64,000 bases of DNA from Halobium salinum (GTDB lineage: Archaea; Halobacteriota; Halobacteria; Halobacteriales; Haloferacaceae): contig NZ_JAODIW010000006.1 of NCBI RefSeq assembly GCF_026586625.1, positions 1,153,061-1,217,060 on the forward strand, given 5' to 3'. A program made the position numbers and the translations under genes. Positions 24,938 through 33,100 of this stretch are shown piece by piece; the stretch's first letter is position 1; the number at the start of each line of letters is the position of its first letter. Under the pieces are notes generated by a model. The model had not been told where the DNA came from, did no database searches, and was given only the letters and a program-made list of their open reading frames with translations.

Positions 24938-25627
24938 TCAGTCGTCCCCCGTCGCCGGCGTCGTCGCCGCCTGCTCCCCCTCGCCGTCTGCTACCGGGTC
25001 GAACTCCCCGAAGTGGACGATTTCGTCGACCGGACGGCGGAACTTCCGGGCGTTCTCCACGTCGTCGGCGTCGTCGGCGGGGTAGCCGAGCGTGACGAGC
25101 ATCACCGGCTCGTACCCCTCGCCGATGTCGAACTCCTCGACCAGCGCCTCGGCGTCGAACCCCTCCATCGGACAGGAGGCGACCCCGTGGCTCCACGCGG
25201 CGTTCATCAGCGCCATCGCCGCCAGCGAGGTCGAGCGCGTGGTCCAGACGCGGCGCTCGTCCTCGGCCATGTCGGCCATCCCCTCGACGTTCTCGCGGAC
25301 GGCCTCCTTCGCGTCCTCGTCCGGCAGGTAGTCCTTCTCCACCCAGTCGTCGAGCACGCGGTCGACGTGGGCCGTCGGGTCCTCGTTGCCGAGAACGACC
25401 ACCGCGGCGGAGGCGTCGGTGACGTGCTCCTGCCCGCCTGCGACCTCCTGCAGGCGCTCGCGGTCCTCGTCGTCGGTCAGCACGAGGAACTCCCACGGCT
25501 GGAGGTTGTACCCCGAGGGCGCGTAGCGCACCTCCTCGAAGATCGCCTCGACCGTCTCGCGGTCGACCGTCTCGTCTGCGTAGTCGTGCACGGACCGTCG
25601 CGTAGTGACGACTTCGTCGTAGTCCAT
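24938..25627 (-). CDS. Nitroreductase family protein
   Basis: This 229-aa FMN-dependent oxidoreductase shows the nitroreductase start (YDEVVTTRRSVHDYADETV), the flavin-binding APSGYNLQPWEFLVL segment, SLAAMALMNAAWSHG and VMLVTLGYPADDADD near the C-terminus. Members reduce nitroaromatics, quinones or flavins using NAD(P)H; the physiological substrate is unknown. A Glu/Thr-rich tail follows residue ~215. ATG 25627 is unambiguous. Confidence 0.93.
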   Translation of the reverse strand: MDYDEVVTTRRSVHDYADETVDRETVEAIFEEVRYAPSGYNLQPWEFLVLTDDEDRERLQEVAGGQEHVTDASAAVVVLGNEDPTAHVDRVLDDWVEKDYLPDEDAKEAVRENVEGMADMAEDERRVWTTRSTSLAAMALMNAAWSHGVASCPMEGFDAEALVEEFDIGEGYEPVMLVTLGYPADDADDVENARKFRRPVDEIVHFGEFDPVADGEGEQAATTPATGDD

Positions 25628-25745
25628 CGTGCCGGGGTCGAAGGGTTGGTCGTAATTACCGCCCGCGGAGGCGGTCGAATCGACCGGTTCTGTCCCCTCA
25701 AGCAGGACGTAATTTTTGGTGTCGAACGCTAGCGGTCAGCACACA

Positions 25746-26165
25746 CTACGGGACGACCGTGACCGGAACCACCGTGTCGCGGATGACCGCCTCGGTGACG
25801 CTCCCGAGGAGGACCCGCCGGATGCCCTCGCGGCCGTGGCTCCCCATGACGACGTGGGTGTACCCCGCCTCGTCGGCGACTTCGACGATGGTTCCGGCCG
25901 GGCGACCGACCTCGACCATGGTGTCGACGCGGCCCTCCAGCCCGGTGGTCGCCTCGGCGAGGAGTTCCTCGGCGTCGGCCTTCGCCGACTCGAACCACTG
26001 TTCCGCGCCGCTCGGCACTCCCGACCCGGCGGTGTACCCCGCCTCGCCCGGGTTGATGACGTTCAGGAGCGTCACGGTCGCCTCCGGCCACTCGCTCGTC
26101 GCAAACTCGAGCGCGCGCTCCGACGGCGGCGACCCGTCGAACGGCACCAGGATGCGCTTGCCCAT
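25746..26165 (-). CDS. Universal stress protein (UspA) family
   Basis: This 139-aa Usp protein has the ATP-binding layout: RILVPFDGSPPSERALEFA at the start, the middle AEELLAEATTG, and GYTHVVMGSHGREGIRRVLL followed by GSVTEAVIRDTVVPVTVV. The G-x2-G-x9-G(S/T) loop is intact, so it probably binds ATP. ATG 26165 (MGKRILVP) is preferred over 26192. It lies 111 nt beyond the 3' end of herA in the same direction. Confidence 0.93.
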   Translation of the reverse strand: MGKRILVPFDGSPPSERALEFATSEWPEATVTLLNVINPGEAGYTAGSGVPSGAEQWFESAKADAEELLAEATTGLEGRVDTMVEVGRPAGTIVEVADEAGYTHVVMGSHGREGIRRVLLGSVTEAVIRDTVVPVTVVP

Positions 26166-26240
26166 AGGTACCAGTAGACGCCGACCGGTCAAAAAACACG
26201 ATGCGCTGACGCGGCCGACCCGCGGCGGCCTCTCGGATGG

Positions 26241-26301
26241 TCAGTCCCCGTGTCGGGTCACACACCGCCACGGCAGTCAATCGCCGTGTCGGGTCACACA
26301 C
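26241..26301. repeat. Partial duplication of the herA 3' end
   Basis: CGTGTCGGGTCACACAC occurs at 26249-26265 and again at 26285-26301; the flanking TCAGTCCC and TCAATCGC also match in part. The second copy is the C-terminal codons and stop of herA; the first lies just beyond. The period is 36 bp. Confidence 0.8.
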
Positions 26302-28130
26302 TTCGACAGCCCGGTCAGCTCCACCGGCTCGGAGTTGTCCGGCGAGTACACCACCATCTGGCCCTTCTCCATATAGGGCACCTTGTCGGCGAGCGAGGCG
26401 GGGATGTTCACCGACTTGATGGCGTCCTCGTCGCCGAGGTTGAGCACGACCTTCGTGTTCACCTGCTTGAACACCGCCTCGGCCACGTCCTGTGGGTCCT
26501 GGGTGATGAGGAAGAGACCCAGTCGCTCCTTTCGGCCCTGCTTCGCCGCCTCGGTGAACTTCGTGACTACCTTCCGGGCCTGCACGCTCTCGGCGTCGGC
26601 GAGGAAGTTGTGGGCCTCGTCCATTCCGACGACCAGCGGGGTATCCTTGATGCGCTGGTGCTGGGGGCTGTTCGAGAGCTTCTCGTCGACGAGGAGGCTC
26701 GCCACCGCGAGAACGACGATTTCGGTCGCCCGCGAGTCGTTGATGTGGTACGTCGGGACACAGGAGAGCCCGCCGGGCCGGACGAGTTCGTGGACGAGGT
26801 CCGTGATGGGCCGCGCGTCCCGGTCGAACACCTGGTTCGCGGCCTTCGTCCGGGTCTTCCGCATCACCGCGTCGTAGGTCGCCTCGTGGACCCGACCCGA
26901 CTCGTCGAGCTCCTCCCGGAGGGCGGGGTCGTCGAGGAAGTCCACGAACCCGCCGTACGTCGACCCACCCTTCGAGAAGAAGCGGTCGAGCAACAGTGTG
27001 AGCGCGTTGTACTGGTTGTCGTTGAGGCTGGCGCCGGCGACGAGCCACGGCCGCCGCTTCACCATCGAGAACGGAATCGTGAAGCGGACCTGCTCGGCGC
27101 GGTGGCCCTCGCCGGGGTAGGTGGCGCCGCCGACCTTCGGTACCATGGCGACGGTGTCGTCGTGGCCGCCGTGGGCGACCCCCTCGCGGTCGAGTGTCCG
27201 GGCGAAGCCGGCGTCGAGGTCGGGGTTGTCGTCGTGCATCTGGCTGTACTCGTCCTGCGGGTCGAACTGGACGACCGCCGGGCGCACCGTGCGCCCGTCG
27301 TTCATCGGGTACGAGAGCGAGGCGTCGAGGTACTGCCGGAGGATGTTCTTCGAGGCGTGGGTCTTGCCCGACCCGGTCCCACCGGCGACGAGCGTGTGCC
27401 GGAAGACGAGCGGGTCGCCGTCGGCGTAGTCGTCCTTCAGGCGGTAGTCCACCGTCGGCGGTTCGGCGGCCGTCCTGACCTTCTCCCCCCCGACCGAGAG
27501 GTGGCCGAGGAAGACGCCCTCCTCCGGAATCTTCAGTCCGGTCTTTATCTGCTCGCCGTCGGTCGCCTCGCGGACGACGGCGCCCGGCTTGGGCACGCGG
27601 TCGGTCATCCGTCGCTTCAGGTCGCCGTCCTCGCGGTAGAGAACGGCGACGGGTTCGAGGTCGGCGACGAACTTGTAGTCGCGCTCCTCGAACTCGTCCC
27701 GGCGCATCGCCCGCCGGGCGTGAATCTCGGTGGCGTCGTCGGCCTCGAACTCCTGGGCGTACTCTAGCGCGACGATGCGGGAGAAGAGGAGTTCGTCGTC
27801 GGGGTAGGGGACGAGCAGGTACTTCCCGAGGCGAACGAGTTCGCGGTTGTCGGTGGTGACGTACGCCCGGAGGGTCGTCTCGTCGCCGTCCTCCGACACT
27901 CGGAGTCCCCCCGAGACCGAGACGGCGCCGATGCCCGTGTCGGCGCCGAGGTCGTCGAACGGGAGGCGCTCGAAGTCGTCGACGGTCTTCCGGTCGCCGC
28001 CGGTGCCGACGTCGCTCGCGGAGTCGGCCTCGTCGGCGTCCGCCCGAGCGGCTCCCTCGCCGTTCTCACGCGGGCCGTCGTCCCCCTCGGCGTCGTCGCC
28101 GCCGAAGTCCGTGAAGTCCTCCAGAGTCAT
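26277..28130 (-). CDS. herA: HerA-like DNA translocase/helicase
   Basis: This 617-aa protein has an acidic N-terminal tail (1-55), a HAS-barrel region (about 60-185) and a RecA-like hexameric ATPase. Walker A is GGTGSGKTHASK (about 250-260); Walker B is LVVGMDEAH; ITQDPQDV and the late Arg region complete the motor. HerA is a ring translocase that works with the NurA nuclease, Mre11 and Rad50 in 5' end resection for recombination repair. The nurA gene lies 1.2 kb to the right in the same orientation, split from herA by two genes on the other strand. Confidence 0.95.
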   Translation of the reverse strand: MTLEDFTDFGGDDAEGDDGPRENGEGAARADADEADSASDVGTGGDRKTVDDFERLPFDDLGADTGIGAVSVSGGLRVSEDGDETTLRAYVTTDNRELVRLGKYLLVPYPDDELLFSRIVALEYAQEFEADDATEIHARRAMRRDEFEERDYKFVADLEPVAVLYREDGDLKRRMTDRVPKPGAVVREATDGEQIKTGLKIPEEGVFLGHLSVGGEKVRTAAEPPTVDYRLKDDYADGDPLVFRHTLVAGGTGSGKTHASKNILRQYLDASLSYPMNDGRTVRPAVVQFDPQDEYSQMHDDNPDLDAGFARTLDREGVAHGGHDDTVAMVPKVGGATYPGEGHRAEQVRFTIPFSMVKRRPWLVAGASLNDNQYNALTLLLDRFFSKGGSTYGGFVDFLDDPALREELDESGRVHEATYDAVMRKTRTKAANQVFDRDARPITDLVHELVRPGGLSCVPTYHINDSRATEIVVLAVASLLVDEKLSNSPQHQRIKDTPLVVGMDEAHNFLADAESVQARKVVTKFTEAAKQGRKERLGLFLITQDPQDVAEAVFKQVNTKVVLNLGDEDAIKSVNIPASLADKVPYMEKGQMVVYSPDNSEPVELTGLSKCVTRHGD

Positions 28131-28319
28131 GTGGCGGTCCACGGGAGCGCCCGTCAAGGACCTTTCCCTCGAATCCGACAGGTTTCCCCCCTCGGTGCCG
28201 ACGAGTCGTTTTCATCGAATCGACAGGTCGGACGGTCGAATCGTCCCGAATTCACACGAACGTGCGCGTCCGACGCCCGTCACACGGCGCTTTTTACCGC
28301 TCGTCACCTACGTATCGGT

Positions 28320-28661
28320 ATGATACTAGTCCGCGGTAGCGGCGGCGGGACGGCGCTCACGGGAACGATCTACGAGCGCGGCGAGACCGCCCCGTCGTTC
28401 CGCGGGGCCCCCGACGAGGACGCACCCTACGTCTGGGTCTGTGACGAGTTCTACGAGGTCGAGAGCGGCGGGTCGGCGACCGTCATCGACGGGAAAGAGA
28501 TTCGCATCGCCTTCGAGTCGCCCATGCCGCGCGGGTTCGAGACGCGCGAACAGGCGCTCGACGCGGCGAAGGAGCACATCCGGACCCAGTTCGCCCGGGT
28601 CGGCGTCGCCGAGGACACCGTCGAGATGGAAGTGACGAAGTCGGAGCCGGGCCGGGCCTGA
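28320..28661 (+). CDS. DUF7113-like conserved haloarchaeal protein
   Basis: This 113-aa protein (MILVRGSGGGTALTGTIYER) has strand-rich N-terminal segments and YVWVCDEFYEVESGG, a helix EQALDAAKEHIRTQFARVG, and a final strand DTVEMEVTKSE. It is widespread next to herA in haloarchaea as far as I recall. A TATA-like CTTTTTACC lies about 27 nt upstream, so the transcript should be leaderless. Function unknown; the position suggests a link to DNA repair but does not prove it. Confidence 0.75.
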   Translation: MILVRGSGGGTALTGTIYERGETAPSFRGAPDEDAPYVWVCDEFYEVESGGSATVIDGKEIRIAFESPMPRGFETREQALDAAKEHIRTQFARVGVAEDTVEMEVTKSEPGRA

Positions 28662-28749
28662 GCCGAGAGCGGGGCGTGAGTAGCGGCCAGCCCTACCGGG
28701 AGGGCCAGCACGTTTTTTGAAATTTCGCCGGTAGTAGCCCAGCGCGAAC

Positions 28750-29295
28750 ATGCCCGAGAACCCCCAAAAACAGACCAGCGAGGAGGTCGACGAAAAGCAG
28801 CTCGAACTGGCGAAGAAGGCCGGCGACGCCTACTTCGAGGCCGTCGAGTACATGGCGAACGAGGTGGCTCACACCGGCGACCACCAGGAGGCCGACGAGA
28901 TTATCGTCGCCTTCGCACAGGAGGAAGCCGAGGGGATGTACCGGCTCGAATCCGAGGGCGAGTTCGAGTGGGTCGCCCCCGGCGACGATAACTGTCACGT
29001 CGAGGTGACCGCGATGGACGCCGAGGACAAGCGGATGATACCCGAACTCGACATCGAGTTCACGCTCGAACGCGACGGCGAGGAGTTCGGCCCCCACGAG
29101 GCCGACTTCCTCTGGCACCCCGGGCTGTTCCACTACGGGAAGAACGTCGAACTCCCGGAGGGCGGCACGTACGACCTCCACGTCGAGGTCGATGCGCCGA
29201 CGTTCATGCGCCACGACGAGCAGAACGGCGACCGCTACGGCGAGTCGGTCTCCGTGACGTTCGAGGACGTGGACATCGAGACCGGACAGGACTGA
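28750..29295 (+). CDS. P19/Tpd-like iron-transport-domain protein without signal peptide
   Basis: Residues 75-181 resemble the P19/Tpd (PF10634) fold that binds periplasmic iron: HVEVTAMDAEDKRMIPELDI, LWHPGLFHYGKNVELPEG, YDLHVEVDAPTFMRH. The first 65 residues are a charged helical region (EEVDEKQLELAKKAGDAYF). There is no signal peptide or lipobox, so it appears cytoplasmic, unlike classical P19. The HYG motif and nearby His residues could bind metal. Located between herA and nurA. The family call is by motif and the role is unknown. Confidence 0.65.
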   Translation: MPENPQKQTSEEVDEKQLELAKKAGDAYFEAVEYMANEVAHTGDHQEADEIIVAFAQEEAEGMYRLESEGEFEWVAPGDDNCHVEVTAMDAEDKRMIPELDIEFTLERDGEEFGPHEADFLWHPGLFHYGKNVELPEGGTYDLHVEVDAPTFMRHDEQNGDRYGESVSVTFEDVDIETGQD

Positions 29296-29326
29296 GTCGG
29301 TCGCCGGCGTTGGCGACCTCGAACCC

Positions 29327-30568
29327 CTACTCGTACTCCGCGCCCCACCGCGAGTCGTCGTAGGTGCGCAGGAGCTCGGAGTCGAAGCGCTCCTCGAACT
29401 TCCGACGGAGCGCCGCCTTCTCGGCCGCGCTGATGCGCGCCAGTTCGTCTGCCTTCGCCACGGCCGGCGGCGGCCCCCGGGTCGCGGCCACGTCGTGGAG
29501 AATCTGCGTCGTCAACGCCTCGCGGCGCTCCTCGTCCTTCGTGAAGGCGTACGGGGCCTCCACCTTGTAACAGAGGTCCTCGCGCGGGTCGTAGACGACG
29601 AAGAACGTCACCTCGTAGCTGTCGGGCTCGAGTTCCCGCTCGATGCCGAGCGCGTCGCCGTCGGCCGCGAGCGTGCGGTCCGAGCCGCCGCGGGAGACGA
29701 ACCACGAGGTGAACGTGAGGTCGGTCGTGTCGCGCTCGCCGCCCGACCGGCGTTCGAGCAGGCGGGTGAACATCGCCGTATCGTCGACCCACGGCGCCTC
29801 GACATCGCGGTCGTCCAGGCTCCGCGTGATGAGCTTCGCGGAGGGGTTCTTCACGAAGCCACAGAGCGGCACGTCGCGCTCGACGAACTCCTCGACGAGG
29901 CGGACGTAGTTCTCCACGATGGCGCGGGGTTTCGCCTCCCGCGCGAGTTCGGCGAGTTCGGCGTCGCGGTCCTGCCAGTTCAGGAGTTCTTTGGGGTACA
30001 GCGGCCCGTCGAGCACCAGCAGGTCGTCGACGGCTCCGGCGCAGTGGCGCGCGTGGGAGCTCTCTGCGAGGTACAGCGACAGCGCGTGGACGACCCCCTC
30101 CGCGTACCGGTTGACTCGGGGGGCGTGGAGCACCCGCAGTCGGCCGTACTCGTCGTCGTAGCTCTCCCAGGCGCGGTCGTGGTTGGCGGCGACCCCGCGG
30201 GTGTGAACGGTCGCAACCTGGCTGCGCATGCGGTGGAGGTCCAACTGGGAGGGGACGGCGGCCATCGCCGCCTGCGCCACGTCGAGGACGAGGCCGTTCT
30301 TGAACGACGTGGGGTTGATAGTGCCCGAGTCGAGTCCGTGGACGGTCGGATACGGCGGGTCGACGAGTGCCACCTCGTCGACGGCGGCCGCCCGAAGCCG
30401 CTGCTCGCCGACCGGTTCCACGACGGTCCGGCCGCCCGCGCGGAGCGGGTCGAGCCACTCCTCCCAGACCGTTCGGGCGAGCGCCTGGTGGTCGCTGTCG
30501 TCGGCGTCCTCGGCGATGAACCCCGCGAGGCGCGCGATTCCGTTGACGTGGACGGGGTCGAGCGTCAC
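29327..30568 (-). CDS. nurA: NurA nuclease
   Basis: NurA is the dimeric nuclease that partners HerA in end resection. The 413-aa protein shows the first conserved acidic motif in VHGLDSGTINPTSF, the second in DLLVLDGPLYPKELL, and the C-terminal segment with FVVYDPREDLCYKVEAPYA. These acidic residues bind the catalytic Mn. It is longer than many archaeal NurA proteins, as in other haloarchaea. ATG 30568 begins MTLDPVHVNGIARLAG. Confidence 0.9.
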   Translation of the reverse strand: MTLDPVHVNGIARLAGFIAEDADDSDHQALARTVWEEWLDPLRAGGRTVVEPVGEQRLRAAAVDEVALVDPPYPTVHGLDSGTINPTSFKNGLVLDVAQAAMAAVPSQLDLHRMRSQVATVHTRGVAANHDRAWESYDDEYGRLRVLHAPRVNRYAEGVVHALSLYLAESSHARHCAGAVDDLLVLDGPLYPKELLNWQDRDAELAELAREAKPRAIVENYVRLVEEFVERDVPLCGFVKNPSAKLITRSLDDRDVEAPWVDDTAMFTRLLERRSGGERDTTDLTFTSWFVSRGGSDRTLAADGDALGIERELEPDSYEVTFFVVYDPREDLCYKVEAPYAFTKDEERREALTTQILHDVAATRGPPPAVAKADELARISAAEKAALRRKFEERFDSELLRTYDDSRWGAEYE

Positions 30569-30607
30569 GTTCCGGCCGAGGGATGCCAGGGGGCTAAAAG
30601 GTGCGGG

Positions 30608-30892
30608 TCACTCCTCGGTGCGGTCGCGGTCGCGAACGCGGTCGGCGGGTTCGGGTCGACCGCGTTCGTCTCGGGCCATCTTCTCCGCCGCCCCTGCGAT
30701 GCGCTCGACGGCGACGACGAACCGCCAGAGCAGCCACAGCGCGACTGCGCCGCCACCCAGGTAGACGACGAACACCACCCACGCGAGAATCTGGCCGGCG
30801 ACGAGGACGCTGTACAGGAACGAGAGGACGAGGAAACCGACCGCGAGCGCGAGCCCGCGGCGGCCGATGGGGAGCGTCGACGTGGAGGACAC
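30608..30892 (-). CDS. Small two-helix membrane protein
   Basis: The predicted 94-aa protein has two helices (about 14-36 and 38-60, ILAWVVFVVYLGGGAVALWL) and a charged C-terminal amphipathic tail (VERIAGAAEKMARDERG). It precedes nurA on the same strand with a 39-nt gap and may be co-transcribed with it. Function unknown. Confidence 0.7.
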   Translation of the reverse strand: MSSTSTLPIGRRGLALAVGFLVLSFLYSVLVAGQILAWVVFVVYLGGGAVALWLLWRFVVAVERIAGAAEKMARDERGRPEPADRVRDRDRTEE

Positions 30893-30937
30893 GCGGAACC
30901 GGTCCCACCGCTGATAGATAACGCTTCGCGTCGGCGT

Positions 30938-31327
30938 TCACCCCTCGACGACGGCCTCGAAGACCGGGAGCACGCGCTTGGCGTCGGCGCCGTCTTCGAG
31001 AAAGACGAGCGTCCGCGGCGGCCGAACGGCCTTCGGTCGAACACGGAGGTCGGCGTCGGTCGCGGCCGCCGCCGCGACGTCGGGCTGGACGAGGAACTCG
31101 ACGCGGGCACGGTCGGGCTGAACGTACACTTCGGCGACGCGCTCGGGTTCGGCGTCGGTCTCGTCCCTGCGAGAGAGGGCGAACGCGAAGGCGCCGTCGG
31201 TCGTCGGCTCGACGTCCGGGTCGGCGTCGACGACGGAGAGCGAACCGAGTACGCCCCGGTCGCCCTCGACTTCGGAGGCGAGGAGTTGGGCGATGCGCTT
31301 CCCGTCGCGGAGGCGGTCCTGCACCAT
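30938..31327 (-). CDS. Conserved hypothetical protein, 129 aa
   Basis: The protein opens with a helix MVQDRLRDGKRIAQLLASEV followed by alternating strands (AFAFALSRRDET, VAEVYVQPDRARVEFL) and ends RTLVFLEDGADAKRVLPVF. It is soluble and strand-rich. No family name is assigned with confidence. It lies 45 nt upstream of the two-helix gene on the same strand. Confidence 0.7.
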   Translation of the reverse strand: MVQDRLRDGKRIAQLLASEVEGDRGVLGSLSVVDADPDVEPTTDGAFAFALSRRDETDAEPERVAEVYVQPDRARVEFLVQPDVAAAAATDADLRVRPKAVRPPRTLVFLEDGADAKRVLPVFEAVVEG

Positions 31328-31424
31328 ACCGGTGGCTCTCGCGGCGTGGGGTTACGCCTTTCCGTCGCCCTCGACAGCAGACGCCCCGGTGCGTGACGAA
31401 CAGGCGGTGCGTGGGCTGGAAGAA

Positions 31425-31461
31425 CGGGGTGGCGCGCCGCGCACCTGCCGGGACCACCCCG
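31425..31461. other. Structured noncoding segment
   Basis: CGGGGTGG (31425-31432) pairs with CCACCCCG (31454-31461), and the loop contains further GC-rich self-complementarity. The 31328-31523 interval has no gene on either strand. It may act as a terminator for the DUF2240 gene, or it may be a small RNA. Confidence 0.3.
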
Positions 31462-31523
31462 TACCGCTGATTAGCTCACGGGCGGTCTGGTCGCGTCCTC
31501 GTATATGAAGTGTCGGCCGGCGC

Positions 31524-31979
31524 TCAGCCTCCGCCCTCACGCAGTCCTCGCTTCGTCCGCTCGGCCACGTCGCCGACGTCGACGCCGCGCCGGAGTGCGT
31601 ACAGGACGGCGGCGGTCTCGAGGGTGACGCCGAGTTCGGCCTGCTTTCGGTTGACCGCCGCGACCGTCTCCTGTTTGTCCTCGCCGGCGGCGACGAGCGC
31701 GTCGAGGGCGCGCTCGAAGGTGGACTGCTCGCGGAGGACGGACTCGTCGGGGACGAACTCGTCGGGCACCGCCACCTCGTCGGGGTCGAACGTGACGACC
31801 ACGTCGCCGTCCTCCCGGTCGAGGAGGCCGCGGCCGGCGGCGACGTCGATGAGACGCTTCGCCTGGTCGGGGGAGAACCAGTCACGGTCCAGCGAGAGCG
31901 CCACGACGAACTCCCCCTCCCCGAGACGCTCTTTACCGCGCTGGCGGAAGGGGACTGCGACGGTCACCTCGAGACTCAT
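31524..31979 (-). CDS. DUF2240 family archaeal protein
   Basis: This 151-aa protein matches DUF2240: MSLEVTVAVPFRQRG, EGEFVVALSLDRDWFSPDQA, RLIDVAAGRGLLDRED with a winged-helix-like layout, then VPDEFVPDESVLRE. A second helical part (ALDALVAAGEDKQETVAAVN, YALRRGVDVGDVAERT) completes it. The family is archaea-specific with no known function. ATG 31979 was chosen over 32006 because MSLEV begins the conserved domain. Confidence 0.85.
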   Translation of the reverse strand: MSLEVTVAVPFRQRGKERLGEGEFVVALSLDRDWFSPDQAKRLIDVAAGRGLLDREDGDVVVTFDPDEVAVPDEFVPDESVLREQSTFERALDALVAAGEDKQETVAAVNRKQAELGVTLETAAVLYALRRGVDVGDVAERTKRGLREGGG

Positions 31980-32064
31980 CGTCCGGGAGACGGGGCAAGG
32001 GAACACTAAAGCTTGCTACTCGTCGAGCGCGCCGAGGACCGGACGATAGTCTCCGAGACACGTC

Positions 32065-32484
32065 TCAGACCGGTGCCGACCCGTCGCCGCCGGGATAATC
32101 GCCGTCGGCGTGAACGGTGCGGTCCGGGGCGTCGAAGCCGTCGAGGGCGTCGGGAGCCTCCGAACCACCGGGGTGACCGGGTCCGCTGGGCGTCGCGACG
32201 ACACGGTGGTCGCCGAACACCGTCACCTCGCAGTCGCCGACGGTGAAGCTGACCGACCCCTGAGGCCGAGGGGTACCGTCGTCCTTGGGCGCGAACAGCG
32301 CGTGGAGGGCGTCCGGGTCGACGTAGTCGTTCAGGACCACGTCGAGTTCGGTGACCGGGACCCCCGTCGCGTCGCTCACCGCGAACGCGACCGTCGTGCC
32401 GAGATGGGTCGTCGCGTTCCGCTGCCGTTCGGTGACGGACGCTGACGGCTCCCGTGGCGGTGTATCCGTAGTCATTCCAGGCAT
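32065..32484 (-). CDS. HalOD1 output domain protein
   Basis: This 139-aa protein carries a HalOD1 domain (about 35-105: AFAVSDATGVPVTELDVVLN, DALHALFAPKDDG, VSFTVGDCEVTVFGDHRVVA). HalOD1 is a haloarchaea-specific output domain seen with bacterio-opsin activator-like and two-component proteins. The tail is disordered and Gly/Asp-rich. A second ATG at 32475 is possible. No receiver or kinase is adjacent. Confidence 0.8.
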   Translation of the reverse strand: MPGMTTDTPPREPSASVTERQRNATTHLGTTVAFAVSDATGVPVTELDVVLNDYVDPDALHALFAPKDDGTPRPQGSVSFTVGDCEVTVFGDHRVVATPSGPGHPGGSEAPDALDGFDAPDRTVHADGDYPGGDGSAPV

Positions 32485-32600
32485 TTTACTCCCGGAAGAA
32501 ACACAAACCCGCCGAGAGCCGTGGTATCTTGCGGCTGGACCGCCGACGGCGTGAGCCCCGTTCCGAGCGATTCAAGTATGTCGTAGCAGTTTTACCGGAT

Positions 32601-32978
32601 ATGAAGCACCAGGGACGCTCCAAGCGGAAGCGAACCGGGGGCCGTCGCAAGCGGTTCCGGAACAAGAAGCGCTACCAGCTCGGCCGCCAGCCGACCGAGA
32701 CGACCGTGGGCGAGCCGCGGTTCCGCGTCATCGACTCGCGCGGCAACGAGAAGAAGGTCCGTGCGCTCTCGACGAACGTCGCGCAGGTCGCCACGGGCGG
32801 CGAGACGGTCGAGGCCGAGATAGAGAACGTCGTCGACAACCCGGCGAACGTCAACTACATCCGCCGGAACATCATCACGAAGGGCGCCGTCATCGAGACG
32901 AGCGAGGGCACGGCTCGCGTCACCTCGCGTCCCGGCCAGGTCGGCCACGTCAACGCCGTCCTCGTCGACGACGAGTAG
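32601..32978 (+). CDS. rps8e: Ribosomal protein S8e
   Basis: This 125-aa archaeal S8e shows the basic start MKHQGRSKRKRTGGRRKRFR and the core with TTVGEPRFRVIDSRGNEKK, NPANVNYIRRNIITKGAVIE and a final VGHVNAVLVDDE. It is a component of the 30S subunit and has no bacterial counterpart, which confirms the archaeal origin. Length equals the family norm. ATG 32601 follows a short AT-rich stretch. Confidence 0.98.
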   Translation: MKHQGRSKRKRTGGRRKRFRNKKRYQLGRQPTETTVGEPRFRVIDSRGNEKKVRALSTNVAQVATGGETVEAEIENVVDNPANVNYIRRNIITKGAVIETSEGTARVTSRPGQVGHVNAVLVDDE

Positions 32979-33100
32979 GCCCCCGTTCTCGGGAGTTCTC
33001 TTCGCGAGTCGTTCGTCCGTGAGCGTCCGCTAACGGTGAGCCACGTCGGCTCTTAGGGTTCTCCCACACCCCCGCCGACCGCGACCGGTGAGCCGTCGCT

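Noticed and set aside
24799-24948. 15-bp repeat CGTGGCGCTCAGTCG at two sites
   Set aside because: It is short, and one copy overlaps the nitroreductase stop. I could not connect it to an element with defined ends.
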